From assembly GCF_013488225.1 (NCBI RefSeq), contig NZ_CP041238.1, forward strand, positions 4,190,501 to 4,254,500: DNA of 64,000 nt, read 5' to 3'. Positions 8,174 to 16,346 of this stretch are shown piece by piece; within the stretch, counting starts at the first letter, position 1; each line of letters starts with the position of its first letter. Under the pieces are notes generated by a model. It saw nothing but the letters and a program-made list of their open reading frames with translations. It had not been told where the DNA came from and made no database searches. The stretch is from Sinorhizobium mexicanum (lineage in GTDB: Bacteria; Pseudomonadota; Alphaproteobacteria; Rhizobiales; Rhizobiaceae). Position numbers and translations under genes: made by a program.

Positions 8174-9364
8174 ATGAGAAACATTCGCCTGACAGCGTTC
8201 AAAATTTTCGCGGCCGCATCCCTCTTCTTTAATCCATGGACCCACGCGGCCGCCAGCGATGATCAAGGTGCGCTCGAACGCGTCGTGAACGAAGCGATCC
8301 GCCCCTTGATGGAGCAATACAACATTCCCGGGATGGCTGTCGCTGTCACGGTTCAGGGAAAGAGATACGTCTATAACTATGGCGTTGCCTCGAAGGAGGG
8401 TCGGCAAGAAGTCACCGACGGGACGCTCTTCGAGATCGGCTCGATCAGCAAGACGTTCGCAGCGACCCTTGCCTCCTACGCCGAAGTGCGCGGGGCCTTC
8501 TCGCTTTCCGACCACGCCAGCAAATATCTGCCAGCGCTCGCCGGAAGCAGTTTCGATAGGATCACCCTGCTCCAACTCGGCACCTATACGGCCGGAGGCT
8601 TACCCCTGCAGTTCCCGGATTCCGTCGCGCACCAGGAGGAGGCGATCAGCTATTTCAGAAGCTGGCGTCCGAGCTACGAACCCGGCGCGTATCGGATCTA
8701 CTCGAACCCCAGTATCGGGCTGTTCGGATACCTGGCCGCCGAAAGCATGGGCGAGCCGTTCGACGATCTGATGGAAAAGAAGCTCTTCCCGGAGCTCGGC
8801 CTGACGCAGACCTATATCCGAGTTCCTGAGGATCGCATGCGCGATTACGCCTATGGCCACGCGAAGGAGGGTAACCCTATCCGGATGAACCCGGGTGTTC
8901 TGGATTCGGAGGCCTACGGCGTGAAGACGACTGCGGCCGATCTGCTTCGTTTCGTCGAGGCAAATATTGACGCATCGAAGCTCGACGAAACGCTCCAGCG
9001 GGCGATCGCCGCAACGCATGTCGGCCATTACAAGGTGGGCGACATGACACAGGGACTCGGGTGGGAGATGTATGCCTATCCGACCGATCTCGAGCAACTG
9101 CTGGCTGGAAACTCGGCTGAGCTAAGCTTCAAGCCAAACAAGGTGGCCAAGCTTGCGCCGCGACTGCCACCACGAGACGACGTGCTGATCAACAAGACCG
9201 GCTCGACAAACGGCTTCGGCGCCTATGCCGCCTTTGTCCCCGCGAAAGGCATCGGCGTCGTTGTGTTGGCCAACAGGAATTACCCTATTCCGGCTCGGGT
9301 AAAGGTCGGCTATCGAATCTTGGCGACCTTGGACGGTGAGTTCGGAACGGCGAGTACACGCTAG
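8174..9364 (+). CDS. ampC: class C (AmpC-type) beta-lactamase
   Basis: A periplasmic serine beta-lactamase of 396 residues. It has a signal peptide (MRNIRLTAFKIFAAASLFF..AAA), the catalytic SxxK as S90-I-S-K93, the class C tyrosine motif Y176-S-N178, and K341-T-G343 with the following STNGFGAY. All three active-site motifs are present and the length is normal for AmpC, so it should hydrolyse cephalosporins and penicillins. I chose the ATG at 8174; a TTG three codons earlier is also in frame. No ampR-type LysR gene lies beside it, so expression may be constitutive or controlled elsewhere. A DD-peptidase or esterase of the same superfamily is possible but the YSN and KTG spacing favours AmpC. 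Confidence 0.88.
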   Translation: MRNIRLTAFKIFAAASLFFNPWTHAAASDDQGALERVVNEAIRPLMEQYNIPGMAVAVTVQGKRYVYNYGVASKEGRQEVTDGTLFEIGSISKTFAATLASYAEVRGAFSLSDHASKYLPALAGSSFDRITLLQLGTYTAGGLPLQFPDSVAHQEEAISYFRSWRPSYEPGAYRIYSNPSIGLFGYLAAESMGEPFDDLMEKKLFPELGLTQTYIRVPEDRMRDYAYGHAKEGNPIRMNPGVLDSEAYGVKTTAADLLRFVEANIDASKLDETLQRAIAATHVGHYKVGDMTQGLGWEMYAYPTDLEQLLAGNSAELSFKPNKVAKLAPRLPPRDDVLINKTGSTNGFGAYAAFVPAKGIGVVVLANRNYPIPARVKVGYRILATLDGEFGTASTR

Positions 9365-9379
9365 ACTTCGCCAGCCCAT

Positions 9380-9408
9380 CCGCTTTCACGTGGATTCGCT
9401 GAAAGCGG
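9380..9408. repeat. inverted repeat after ampC
   Basis: Arms CCGCTTTCA and TGAAAGCGG pair perfectly across an 11-base loop, 15 bp after the ampC stop. It could act as a transcript end, but no U-rich run follows directly. Confidence 0.5.
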
Positions 9409-9433
9409 ATACGATGCTCTGGAATGAAGGTAC

Positions 9434-9476
9434 GAGAGCGTTCTTTATGCGGTCATTTGAACGCACGGCGCTCCAG
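9434..9476 (+). repeat. intergenic palindromic repeat, family A copy 4 (degenerate)
   Basis: Keeps the core GAGAGCGTTCTTTATGCGGTC, a short spacer, then GAACGCACGGCGCTCCAG. The arms still pair but several bases differ from the other copies. Confidence 0.5.
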
Positions 9477-9503
9477 ATTTCTGCAGTCGATTCCGCATTG
9501 CGT

Positions 9504-10370
9504 TCAGTGCATGCCGGAAGCCAATGCCGGCGCTTTGGCGGCGAGCGCGACGCGCAGCTTTTCCAGCGCGCGGGTCTCGATCTGCCTGACGCGCTCCTTC
9601 GAGATGCCGAGGTCGACGCCCAACTCCTCCAGCGTCGCGCCGTCTTCCGACAAACGCCGCGCGCGGATGATCTTCATCTCACGCTCGCTCAACTCCCCGA
9701 GCGCGATATGAAGCCAGCGGCGAGCACGTTCGCCGTCGATCATGTCGCTGACCTGTTCGTCAGGCAGCGGCGCCTCGCTCGCAAGGAAGTCGAGCCGCTC
9801 GCCGCCGTCCGAGTCTCCGTGGCCGACAGGGGCCTGTAGCGATGCGTCGCTTCCGGACAGGCGCGCGTCCATCGTCTGCACGTCGGCGAGGCTGACGCCC
9901 AGCGCCGCGGCAATTTCCTCATGCATCGCCTGCGAGGTCAGTTGCCGGTCGCCTTGGGCAAGACGCGCCCGTAATCTCCTCAGGTTGAAGAACAGCGCCT
10001 TTTGCGCCGAGCTTGTTCCCCCGCGCACGATCGACCAGTTTCGCAGGACATAGTCCTGCATCGACGCGCGGATCCACCAGGTGGCATAGGTGGAGAAGCG
10101 AACGTCCCGACTTGGCTCGAAACGCGCCGCCGCCTCCAGCAGGCCGACATGCCCCTCCTGGACGAGATCGCTCATCGGCAACCCGAAGCTGCGGAATTTG
10201 GCCGCCATGGCGATCACCAGGCGCATATGCGCCATGGCGATCTTGTTGCGCGCCTCCTGATCGTTGTTGTCCCTCCAGGCCTGCGCCAGGGCATGCTCCT
10301 CGTCGCGCTCGAGATACGGCGCATCCATGGCAATCTTGATCATGCGCCTGTCGGCAGTAAGGGTCTTCAT
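9504..10370 (-). CDS. rpoH2: RNA polymerase sigma-32 factor, RpoH2
   Basis: An alternative sigma factor that directs heat-shock and general stress promoters. The 288-residue protein has sigma region 2 (DLVQEGHVGLLEAAARF, then FSTYATWWIRASMQDYV), the RpoH box QKALFFNLRRLR that distinguishes this family, and a region 4 helix-turn-helix (ATLEELGVDLGISKERVRQIE). I placed the start at the ATG 10368-10370 (MKTLTADRRM..); 24 more in-frame codons upstream are unsupported. Gene order next to thiBPQ and carD matches rpoH2 rather than rpoH1 of Sinorhizobium. An RpoE2-like promoter is present upstream, which fits the known control of rpoH2 by the general stress sigma factor. Confidence 0.9.
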   Translation of the reverse strand: MKTLTADRRMIKIAMDAPYLERDEEHALAQAWRDNNDQEARNKIAMAHMRLVIAMAAKFRSFGLPMSDLVQEGHVGLLEAAARFEPSRDVRFSTYATWWIRASMQDYVLRNWSIVRGGTSSAQKALFFNLRRLRARLAQGDRQLTSQAMHEEIAAALGVSLADVQTMDARLSGSDASLQAPVGHGDSDGGERLDFLASEAPLPDEQVSDMIDGERARRWLHIALGELSEREMKIIRARRLSEDGATLEELGVDLGISKERVRQIETRALEKLRVALAAKAPALASGMH

Positions 10371-10590
10371 CGGTCGCTCCGTAGCTGGCGCCGGGGCGCC
10401 GTTAACGATTGAACACGAAGGGCCAAACGCTTGTCGGAGCATCCGGCAACAGGAACGGCGAGCGCCAGGATCGTACTTGAAGAACCGGTGCAGCGCCCTA
10501 AATCGAAGATACGAACCTGAAACGGTGAAAGATCACAGAACCAAGATCGTCCGGGCAGCAAAGGCGAACACCTTCGTACCGGCCATACCT

Positions 10591-10615
10591 AACGCGTGCC
10601 AGGGCAAAAAGTTCC
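10591..10615 (-). promoter_or_regulatory. predicted RpoE2 (ECF15) promoter of rpoH2
   Basis: On the minus strand GGAAC (10611-10615) is followed after exactly 18 bases by TT (10591-10592). This fits the GGAAC-N18/19-TT consensus of the alphaproteobacterial general stress sigma factor as I remember it. It would give a leader of roughly 210 nt before the rpoH2 start. The short motif can arise by chance. Confidence 0.5.
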
Positions 10616-10677
10616 GCCACTTGCGATGATTTCCGAACGATCGCTCGTGCAATAAGCCTTTGCTCAGCGCCTGAGCC

Positions 10678-10743
10678 TATAGCGCCGCCCGTCTTGTAAG
10701 ACGCGCAAAGGACACTGGAGCACTTTGATTTAAGGAACCGCAG
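10678..10743 (-). repeat. intergenic palindromic repeat, family A copy 5
   Basis: In minus orientation it reads CTGCGG, then CTTAAATCAAAGTGCTCCAG, then CCTTTGCGCGTCTTACAAG, ending GCGGCGCTATA. The dyad centre and ends match copies 3 and 8. Confidence 0.7.
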
Positions 10744-10754
10744 TAGCGGACAAA

Positions 10755-10784
10755 GAAAAAGCCCGGCGCGAGGGCCGGGCTCTT
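10755..10784 (-). terminator. intrinsic terminator of carD
   Basis: On the minus strand an 8-bp GC stem (AGCCCGGC with GCCGGGCT, six-base loop) is followed by TTTTTC, 33 bp after the carD stop. Confidence 0.85.
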
Positions 10785-10817
10785 GGGTCGTGACTTCCGG
10801 GTCGTATAGCCTGAGGC

Positions 10818-11387
10818 TTAAGCGGCCTCGTCCTGGGCGTCGTCTTCGTCGATGGCCTTGCCGCGCTTCGGCCCCTTGTTCAGGTTGGCTTCGACGAGGC
10901 GTACCGCCTCCGTTTCCGACATCTTGTTGACGGCAGCGATTTCGCGCGCCATGCGATCAAGAGCGGCCTCATAGAGCTGGCGTTCGGAATAGGACTGCTC
11001 GGGCTGGTTTTCTGCGCGATAGAGATCGCGCACCACTTCCGCGATGGAGATGAGGTCGCCCGAATTGATCTTGGCATCGTATTCCTGGGCACGGCGGGAC
11101 CACATGGTCCGCTTCACGCGTGCCTTGCCCTGCACCACCTTCAGCGCACGATCGACGAAATCGGTTTCGGACAGCTTGCGCATGCCGATGCTGACGGCTT
11201 TCGCCACCGGCACCTTGAGACGCATTTTGTCCTTCTCGAAATCGATGACAAAAAGCTCGAGCTTCATGCCAGCGACTTCCTGCTCCTCAATCGCAACGAT
11301 CTGGCCAACACCATGAGCCGGATACACGATCGATTCACCGGTCTTGAAGCCTTGGCGCGTTGAAGATTTTTTCTGCTGGGTCGTCAT
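10818..11387 (-). CDS. carD: CarD family transcriptional regulator
   Basis: CarD proteins bind the RNA polymerase beta subunit and stabilise the open complex at many promoters. The 189-residue product starts MTTQQKKSSTRQ and then has the RNAP-interacting domain (GESIVYPAHGVGQIVAIEEQEVAG, followed by a region rich in basic residues), and a helical C-terminal part that contacts DNA (..RDLYRAENQPEQSYSERQLYEAALDRM..). The reading frame extends 93 codons further upstream but that part is proline/arginine-rich, lacks homology to CarD and covers the promoter, so I placed the start at the ATG 11385-11387. It ends with an intrinsic terminator. In the alphaproteobacteria the homologue is often called CdnL. 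Confidence 0.9.
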   Translation of the reverse strand: MTTQQKKSSTRQGFKTGESIVYPAHGVGQIVAIEEQEVAGMKLELFVIDFEKDKMRLKVPVAKAVSIGMRKLSETDFVDRALKVVQGKARVKRTMWSRRAQEYDAKINSGDLISIAEVVRDLYRAENQPEQSYSERQLYEAALDRMAREIAAVNKMSETEAVRLVEANLNKGPKRGKAIDEDDAQDEAA

Positions 11388-11797
11388 TCGTTTCAAAAAC
11401 TCCCTATTGCGCACCCGGCCTCTTAAAGGCCGGGGCCGGGTCGGTCGGGCCCGGGATAGACGGGGATACCGCCGGGTGGGGTCAATCCTGGTCCGTCCAA
11501 CGGAACGCAAACGCCTCATAATCGCGGTCACAGGCAACGGAACGTTGCGTATTTGGGAAGAGCCGCGCCGTGGAGATCGTTTGCTTTCGTGATGGTTTTC
11601 GGGCGCGCAAAAACACCCTCGGTGGATCAGTAATAGGAAGCTATCACAAAAAAGTGCGCAAATCAATAATTTGCTGCATGGCAGCGATCAAGCTGCCACG
11701 CAAACAATTGTGAGGCTGAGGCCGGATTTCCCCAGATTTCGGCCCTCGCTTTTGTATCCGTTCGTCAGCGTCGGCGAACCAAGCGCCGACGATTGCG
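11388..11797. other. intergenic region between carD and fdxA
   Basis: No gene is supported here. It should hold the carD promoter and leader. A hairpin (CCCGGCCT with AGGCCGGG, about 11416-11436) lies 30-50 bp upstream of the carD start. A second one (CGTCGGCG with CGCCGACG, about 11769-11791) lies just after fdxA and may end that transcript, though it has no U-rich tail. Confidence 0.5.
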
Positions 11798-12136
11798 TCA
11801 ATCGCCCTGACCCGGCTCGGCAGAGAAATACTTCTCGTATTTTCCCTCGACGCCGTCCATTTCCTTGGCCTCCGGCAAAGGATCCCGCTTCACCGTGATA
11901 TTCGGCCACTTCGCCGCAAAATCAGCGTTCAATTTCAGCCACATATCGAGGCCCGGCTCGGTATCCGGCTTGATCGCCTCGGCGGGACATTCCGGCTCGC
12001 ACACCCCGCAATCGATGCACTCGTCGGGATGAATGACGAGGAAATTCTCGCCTTCATAGAAGCAGTCCACCGGGCAGACTTCCACGCAGTCCGTATACTT
12101 GCAGCGTATGCAATTGTCGGTCACGACATACGTCAT
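11798..12136 (-). CDS. fdxA: 7Fe ferredoxin, FdxA family
   Basis: A small electron carrier with one 3Fe-4S and one 4Fe-4S cluster. In 112 residues the cysteines fall at 9, 12, 17, 21, 25, 40, 43, 46 and 50. By analogy to Azotobacter ferredoxin I, Cys9, 17 and 50 would bind the 3Fe cluster and Cys21, 40, 43 and 46 the 4Fe cluster. The C-terminal extension (..[19 protein letters not shown]..) is typical of the FdxA group. I chose the ATG at 12134-12136 since [12 protein letters not shown] is the conserved beginning; 14 in-frame codons upstream are unsupported. It lies between the S4 gene and carD on the same strand, a neighbourhood I recall as conserved in Rhizobiales. Confidence 0.93.
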   Translation of the reverse strand: MTYVVTDNCIRCKYTDCVEVCPVDCFYEGENFLVIHPDECIDCGVCEPECPAEAIKPDTEPGLDMWLKLNADFAAKWPNITVKRDPLPEAKEMDGVEGKYEKYFSAEPGQGD

Positions 12137-12352
12137 GAGGTACTCCAGCCAATGCTCACATGTGATGGCAGACGGCAATCAACGGTGATCCCCACCGTCC
12201 GTGCATGCTAGGAATGTCCGACGCGCATAGCTGCCGAAGCAGACCCGAATGCCATTCAACGTGGCTTGTCAGGTAACGGCTTTGAGTGCCCTTTGCAAGA
12301 ATAATCCATGCGCCGTTGGCCGGGAAGCGGGCAGAGTTTTCTAGAGCGGAAT

Positions 12353-12379
12353 GATTTTCGATCGCTTCGATCCAAAATC
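12353..12379. repeat. inverted repeat between the S4 gene and fdxA
   Basis: Arms GATTTTCGATCG and CGATCCAAAATC pair with one mismatch across a three-base loop. The flank TCTAGAGCGGAATGATTTT suggests a member of another rhizobial repeat type. It lies 56 bp beyond the S4 gene stop and might end that transcript. Confidence 0.5.
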
Positions 12380-12434
12380 GCGGATTTGACTGGTTTTCAT
12401 GGGGCGAGGCAGCCCGGAAACCGCCGCTCGCTTC

Positions 12435-12848
12435 TCAATCGTCCTCCTCATCGAAGCCGGATTTGAGTCGATCGGTGTCGCGCCGTTCCCGCTTCGTCGG
12501 GCGCCCGGCACCCCGTTCACGCGTTGCCTGTTCGAACGCCGTCAGCCTCTGGGAGGAGGTTGGCGGGGTCAGGTCCTCGTAAAGCAGGCGGGCCTCCTCA
12601 TAAGGCCCGCGCCGCACACCGGCCAAGAGCACGCGAACGACGAGATCCCGTCGCTCCAGTGACAATTCGAGCGTATCGCCGGTCTTTACCTGAGCGGAGG
12701 ATTGCGTCACCCGCACGCCATTGACCGCGACATGACCGGCCTCGATCGCCTTCTGGGCGAGCGAGCGCGATTTGATCAGCCGCGCGAAGAACAGCCACTT
12801 GTCGAGCCGCTGACGAGATGCGGGCGCGGACGCTGGCTGTTTCTCCAT
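12435..12848 (-). CDS. S4 domain RNA-binding protein (HslR/Hsp15-like)
   Basis: A 137-residue protein with an N-terminal S4 RNA-binding domain (RQRLDKWLFFARLIKSRSLA, then EAGHVAVNG and a beta hairpin ending in GDTLEL) and a charged C-terminal tail (RERGAGRPTKRERRDTDRL). The family includes E. coli Hsp15, which binds free 50S subunits carrying stalled nascent chains. It starts seven bases after the helicase stop, so the two are one transcript and probably co-translated. The tail pattern GRPTKRERR is common in this group. Substrate RNA cannot be deduced. Confidence 0.87.
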   Translation of the reverse strand: MEKQPASAPASRQRLDKWLFFARLIKSRSLAQKAIEAGHVAVNGVRVTQSSAQVKTGDTLELSLERRDLVVRVLLAGVRRGPYEEARLLYEDLTPPTSSQRLTAFEQATRERGAGRPTKRERRDTDRLKSGFDEEDD

Positions 12849-12855
12849 TGCCTTC

Positions 12856-15800
12856 CTACTTTTTCAGCTGCTCCTTGAGAGCGGCAAGTTTCGCGAAGGG
12901 CGAATCCGGATCCAGTGGCTTTTCCTTGCGGGGCGGGCGCCCCTCGAACTTCGGACCGCCCGGCTTTCCGCCCCGATCGTGGCGATCGGGCCGATCCTTG
13001 CGCTGGCCGCCACCCGGCCTGCTCTCCTGTGCCTTGCCGCGCATGGGCGCTCCGCCCTTGCGGCCGCCCTCCCGGCCTTCACCCTGGCCATGCCGCTGGC
13101 CACGCCGTTGATCGCCCTGGTGGCGGCCACCCTGGCGCTGGTTTTCCTGGCGCGTGCCAGGACGCCAAAGGAGAACGGGCTTGGCTTCGACAGGCTCTTC
13201 TGCCGGGCTTGCTTCTACCGGTACCGGGCTTGCTTCAGCCGGCGCGTCGCTGGTCGCTTCGGCTGCGGGCGCCTCCGCCTGCGTCACGCCGACCGGCTCG
13301 CTCTCGGCTTCCGCATCGACGTTCTCGGCCACGGCATTTTCGACCGGTGCCTCCGCCGAGGTCGTCTCTGCGCTCTGGCTTGCGAGGAACGCGGCCGCGT
13401 CCTCGGCGGTCACGCTGTCGGCGCGATAGCCGAGCCCCTTCAGGATTTCCTCCATGTCGTCGGGCGTTGCGCCGAGAATGGACAGCATCGCGGTGGTCGC
13501 CATGAAGCGGCGGCCGTCATATGCGCCGTCCGGACGCGGCTCGGCGCCCGGCTTCCACTGCAGCAGCGGACGAATGAGGTCCGCGAGCCGCTCGAGGATG
13601 TCGATCCGTACCGCCCGCTTGCCGAGGAAACGGAAACCCGCGAGCTTGTAGAATGTCCGCTCGAACGACGGGTCGGTGACGACAGAGGTACGGCCGGCGG
13701 CAAGCATCGGGATCAGCTCGCCATAGCCGGGCTTGTCGAGGCCGTCGTTCTTCAACGCCCAGAGCAGCGTGATGAGCTCCGCCGGCGCCGGCTTCAAGAG
13801 AGCCGGCAGGAAGATGTGATAGGCACCGAAGCGAACGCCGTATTTGCGGATAGACGCGCGACCGTCCTGGTCGAGCGACTTCACCTCCTCGGCAACGTCG
13901 CGGCGGAAGAGCACGCCGAGATTCTCGACGAGCTGGAAAGCCAGACCTTTGGCGAGGCCTTCCAGGTCCTCCGCACGCGAAATATCGTCAAGCGGCTTCA
14001 ATATCGTGCCGATATGGTGGTTCACGAACCGTTCGATCCGGGCGAGCACATGCTCGCGGGCATTGGCCTGGAGCTGCTCGTCGGCGAGCAGGATGACGCG
14101 GGGACGCATGACGTGATCGCTCGCGGCAAGCCGCGCCACGGGATCGCCGAGCCAGCGCACGAGGCCGTCCGACGAAAGCGCCAGATCACTATTGCCGGCC
14201 GCATGCAGGCGGGCGGCGCGCGCCTCGAATTCCAGCGCGAGCGCCTTCAGGGCGGCGCCCTGCACGGCCTTCGCATCCGACCCGCCGCCACCGGCCGCCA
14301 AAGTGAACCGGAAACCGGTTAATTGGCCTACGTGGTGCCCTTCGACGAAGACATCACCATTCACACTGATTTCAGCTTCCAGCATCGCATTCTCTCTCAG
14401 GCGCTTCATGAGCACAGATGTCCTGCGATCAACAAAGCGTTTCGTCAACCTTTCATGTAGCGCGTCGGACAATCGATCTTCAATTTCCCGCGTCTTTTCT
14501 TGCCAGTGTGTCGGATCGGCAAGCCATCCGGGCCGATTTGACACATAGGTCCAAGTCCTGATCTGCGCAATTCGCGCCGAAAGTGTGTCAATCTCGCCAT
14601 CGGTGTGATCCGCGCGGCGGACCTGCTCGGCCATGAAGTCTTCGTTGACGGCGCCCTCGCGAACGAGATCGGCGTAGATCGTCGAAATCAGATCCGCATG
14701 CTGCGCCGGCGTTATGCGCCGGTAGTCAGGCAGGGCGCAGGCCTCCCAAAGCGTCTCGACCCGCTCGGCCGTCGTGGCGACGTCCACGACTTCGGGATAG
14801 CGCGTCAGGTGCTCCAGCGCCTGCTGGTCGACGGCCGGAAGGGCGCGCGTCAGACCGGCAACGGCCGGCGCCGCCTCGAGACTTTTCTTGAGCGCCTTCA
14901 ACGAAGAATAGTCGACCGCCTTCGAGCGCCACTGCAGGACTTTGACCGGATCGAATTCGTGCGACTCGATGCGGTGCACCAGTTCATTGTCGAAGGGATC
15001 GACACGCCCGGTGACGCCGAACGTTCCGTCCCGCACATGCCGGCCCGCGCGCCCCGCGATTTGCGCAAGCTCTGCCGGGTTGAGATTGCGGTACTGGTAG
15101 CCGTCGAACTTGCGGTCCTGCGCGAAGGCGACGTGATCGACGTCGAGATTGAGGCCCATGCCGATGGCATCGGTCGCCACGAGGTATTCGACGTCACCCT
15201 CTTGGTAGAGCGCGACCTGGGCATTGCGGGTGCGCGGCGACAACGCCCCGAGCACGACTGCCGCGCCGCCGCGCTGTCGCCGGATGAGTTCGGCGATAGC
15301 ATAGACCTCGTCGGCCGAGAAAGCGACGATTGCGGAACGATGCGGCAGTCGGGTGATCTTCTTCGATCCTGCATAGAGAAGCTGCGACAGGCGCGGCCGC
15401 TCGATGATCGTGATGCCCGGCAGGAGCTGTTGGAGTATCGGTCGCATCGTCGCCGCACCGAGCAGCAGCGTCTCGCCGCGGCCGCGCAGATGCAGCAGCC
15501 TGTCGGTAAAGATGTGGCCACGCTCCAGATCGGCGGCAAGCTGCACCTCGTCGATCGCGACGAAGGATGCCGTCGTCTCGCGCGGCATGGCTTCGACGGT
15601 GCAGACCGAATAGCGCGCGCGATGAGGTGTGATCTTCTCCTCGCCCGTGATCAGCGCGACGTTATGGTGGCCCACCTTTTCGACCAGACGTGTATAGACC
15701 TCGCGCGCAAGCAGACGCAGCGGCAGGCCGATGACGCCACTGTCGTGCGCAACCATGCGCTCGATCGCATAGTGGGTCTTGCCGGTGTTGGTTGGCCCGA

Positions 15801-15867
15801 GCACCGCGGTCACGCCGCGACCACTCAGGATCATGGATTGAAAGGACACTTCATCGATCCTGGGCAT
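12856..15867 (-). CDS. SUV3-like DExH RNA helicase with arginine/glycine-rich tail
   Basis: A large ATP-dependent RNA helicase related to the mitochondrial degradosome helicase SUV3. The Walker A is GPTNTGKTHYA near residue 22-32, motif II is DEVQ in AIDEVQLA, and motif VI is QIAGRAGR. The middle part matches the SUV3-type C-terminal region. The last 150 residues are low-complexity: first alternating Ala/Glu/Val/Pro, then a Gln/Arg/Gly/Lys-rich stretch (RQGGRHQGDQRRGQRHGQ and similar), as in RNA-binding tails. I chose the ATG at 15865-15867 (MPRIDEVSFQS); another ATG at 15912 adds 15 residues and a TTG at 15936 adds 23. It heads an operon with the S4 gene and lies just downstream of the GANTC cluster. 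Confidence 0.87.
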   Translation of the reverse strand: MPRIDEVSFQSMILSGRGVTAVLGPTNTGKTHYAIERMVAHDSGVIGLPLRLLAREVYTRLVEKVGHHNVALITGEEKITPHRARYSVCTVEAMPRETTASFVAIDEVQLAADLERGHIFTDRLLHLRGRGETLLLGAATMRPILQQLLPGITIIERPRLSQLLYAGSKKITRLPHRSAIVAFSADEVYAIAELIRRQRGGAAVVLGALSPRTRNAQVALYQEGDVEYLVATDAIGMGLNLDVDHVAFAQDRKFDGYQYRNLNPAELAQIAGRAGRHVRDGTFGVTGRVDPFDNELVHRIESHEFDPVKVLQWRSKAVDYSSLKALKKSLEAAPAVAGLTRALPAVDQQALEHLTRYPEVVDVATTAERVETLWEACALPDYRRITPAQHADLISTIYADLVREGAVNEDFMAEQVRRADHTDGEIDTLSARIAQIRTWTYVSNRPGWLADPTHWQEKTREIEDRLSDALHERLTKRFVDRRTSVLMKRLRENAMLEAEISVNGDVFVEGHHVGQLTGFRFTLAAGGGGSDAKAVQGAALKALALEFEARAARLHAAGNSDLALSSDGLVRWLGDPVARLAASDHVMRPRVILLADEQLQANAREHVLARIERFVNHHIGTILKPLDDISRAEDLEGLAKGLAFQLVENLGVLFRRDVAEEVKSLDQDGRASIRKYGVRFGAYHIFLPALLKPAPAELITLLWALKNDGLDKPGYGELIPMLAAGRTSVVTDPSFERTFYKLAGFRFLGKRAVRIDILERLADLIRPLLQWKPGAEPRPDGAYDGRRFMATTAMLSILGATPDDMEEILKGLGYRADSVTAEDAAAFLASQSAETTSAEAPVENAVAENVDAEAESEPVGVTQAEAPAAEATSDAPAEASPVPVEASPAEEPVEAKPVLLWRPGTRQENQRQGGRHQGDQRRGQRHGQGEGREGGRKGGAPMRGKAQESRPGGGQRKDRPDRHDRGGKPGGPKFEGRPPRKEKPLDPDSPFAKLAALKEQLKK

Positions 15868-16020
15868 TCTCAACGCGCCGGCCTGCTTTCGCTTGGCCGG
15901 CGGGCAACACATGCCCACGCTGCGGGCCAAACGCAAGGGGCGCGGGCAATTAAAACCGCTTTCGACCTTCTCCCCGCGCCAGATTTCGTGCCTCCGGCAT
16001 TAACACTCGGAACAGCGGTG

Positions 16021-16046
16021 GAACGAATCAGCGACGAATCGCTGAC
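16021..16046 (+). repeat. 26-bp direct repeat, copy 1 (GANTC region)
   Basis: Begins GAACGAATCAGCGACG and ends CGCTGAC. It differs from copy 2 at one base (A at 16030, G in copy 2). It contains two GAATC sites and the start of a third (GACTC), and an internal dyad AGCGA-CGAA-TCGCT. Confidence 0.85.
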
Positions 16047-16321
16047 TCGCCTCGATTCACTGTATGTTCACGGCTATATCTAGATTACCGTAGCAAGAGT
16101 CGCACCATATGCTGAATCTGCCGGAACATCGCGCAAACGAATGCCGTCGGTGCCGTTAACTTTCCCTTCCAGAGCGTTAATCGTCATCAAGGATTCGGAA
16201 TCCAAGACTCTGGAAAGTTTAGAAAATTTTAACTCAGATTCGTTTTGGGCGCGGCGAATCAAGAAATAAGAATCGCCGTGTTAACTTCTCGATCAAAGCC
16301 GGAACGAATCGGCGACGAATC
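16025..16321. promoter_or_regulatory. cluster of 14 GANTC (CcrM methylation) sites
   Basis: GANTC occurs at 16025, 16036, 16044, 16054, 16097, 16114, 16192, 16198, 16206, 16237, 16256, 16270, 16306 and 16317. Chance expectation in 297 random bases is about one. The palindrome GGATTCGGAATCC (16191-16203) carries two of them. CcrM methylates the adenine of GANTC once per cell cycle in Caulobacter and Sinorhizobium, and GcrA reads it at promoters; a role in cell-cycle control of the helicase operon is inference. Confidence 0.75.
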
Positions 16322-16327
16322 GCTGAC
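16302..16327 (+). repeat. 26-bp direct repeat, copy 2 (GANTC region)
   Basis: Same orientation as copy 1, 281 bp apart, with 25 of 26 bases identical. The two copies bracket the GANTC cluster. Confidence 0.85.
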
Positions 16328-16346
16328 ACAACCATTTTCTCGTTTT

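Larger units (their letters stand above)
10371..10817. other. intergenic region between rpoH2 and carD
   Basis: No gene is supported here. It contains the rpoH2 leader, a predicted RpoE2 promoter (10591-10615), a family A repeat (10678-10743) and the carD terminator (10755-10784). Confidence 0.6.

Noticed and set aside
11388..11666. N-terminal extension of CarD by 93 residues
   Set aside because: The extension is Arg/Pro-rich, has no family similarity and covers the promoter region.
14605..16083. Open frame of 492 codons opposite the helicase
   Set aside because: Antisense shadow with no recognisable domain.
16080..16262. 60-codon frame within the GANTC cluster
   Set aside because: No ribosome site and no known family. 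The DNA there is better explained as regulatory.
16021..16327. GANTC cluster as chromosomal replication origin
   Set aside because: No DnaA-box array, hemE or parA genes are nearby, and the known origin of Sinorhizobium lies near hemE.
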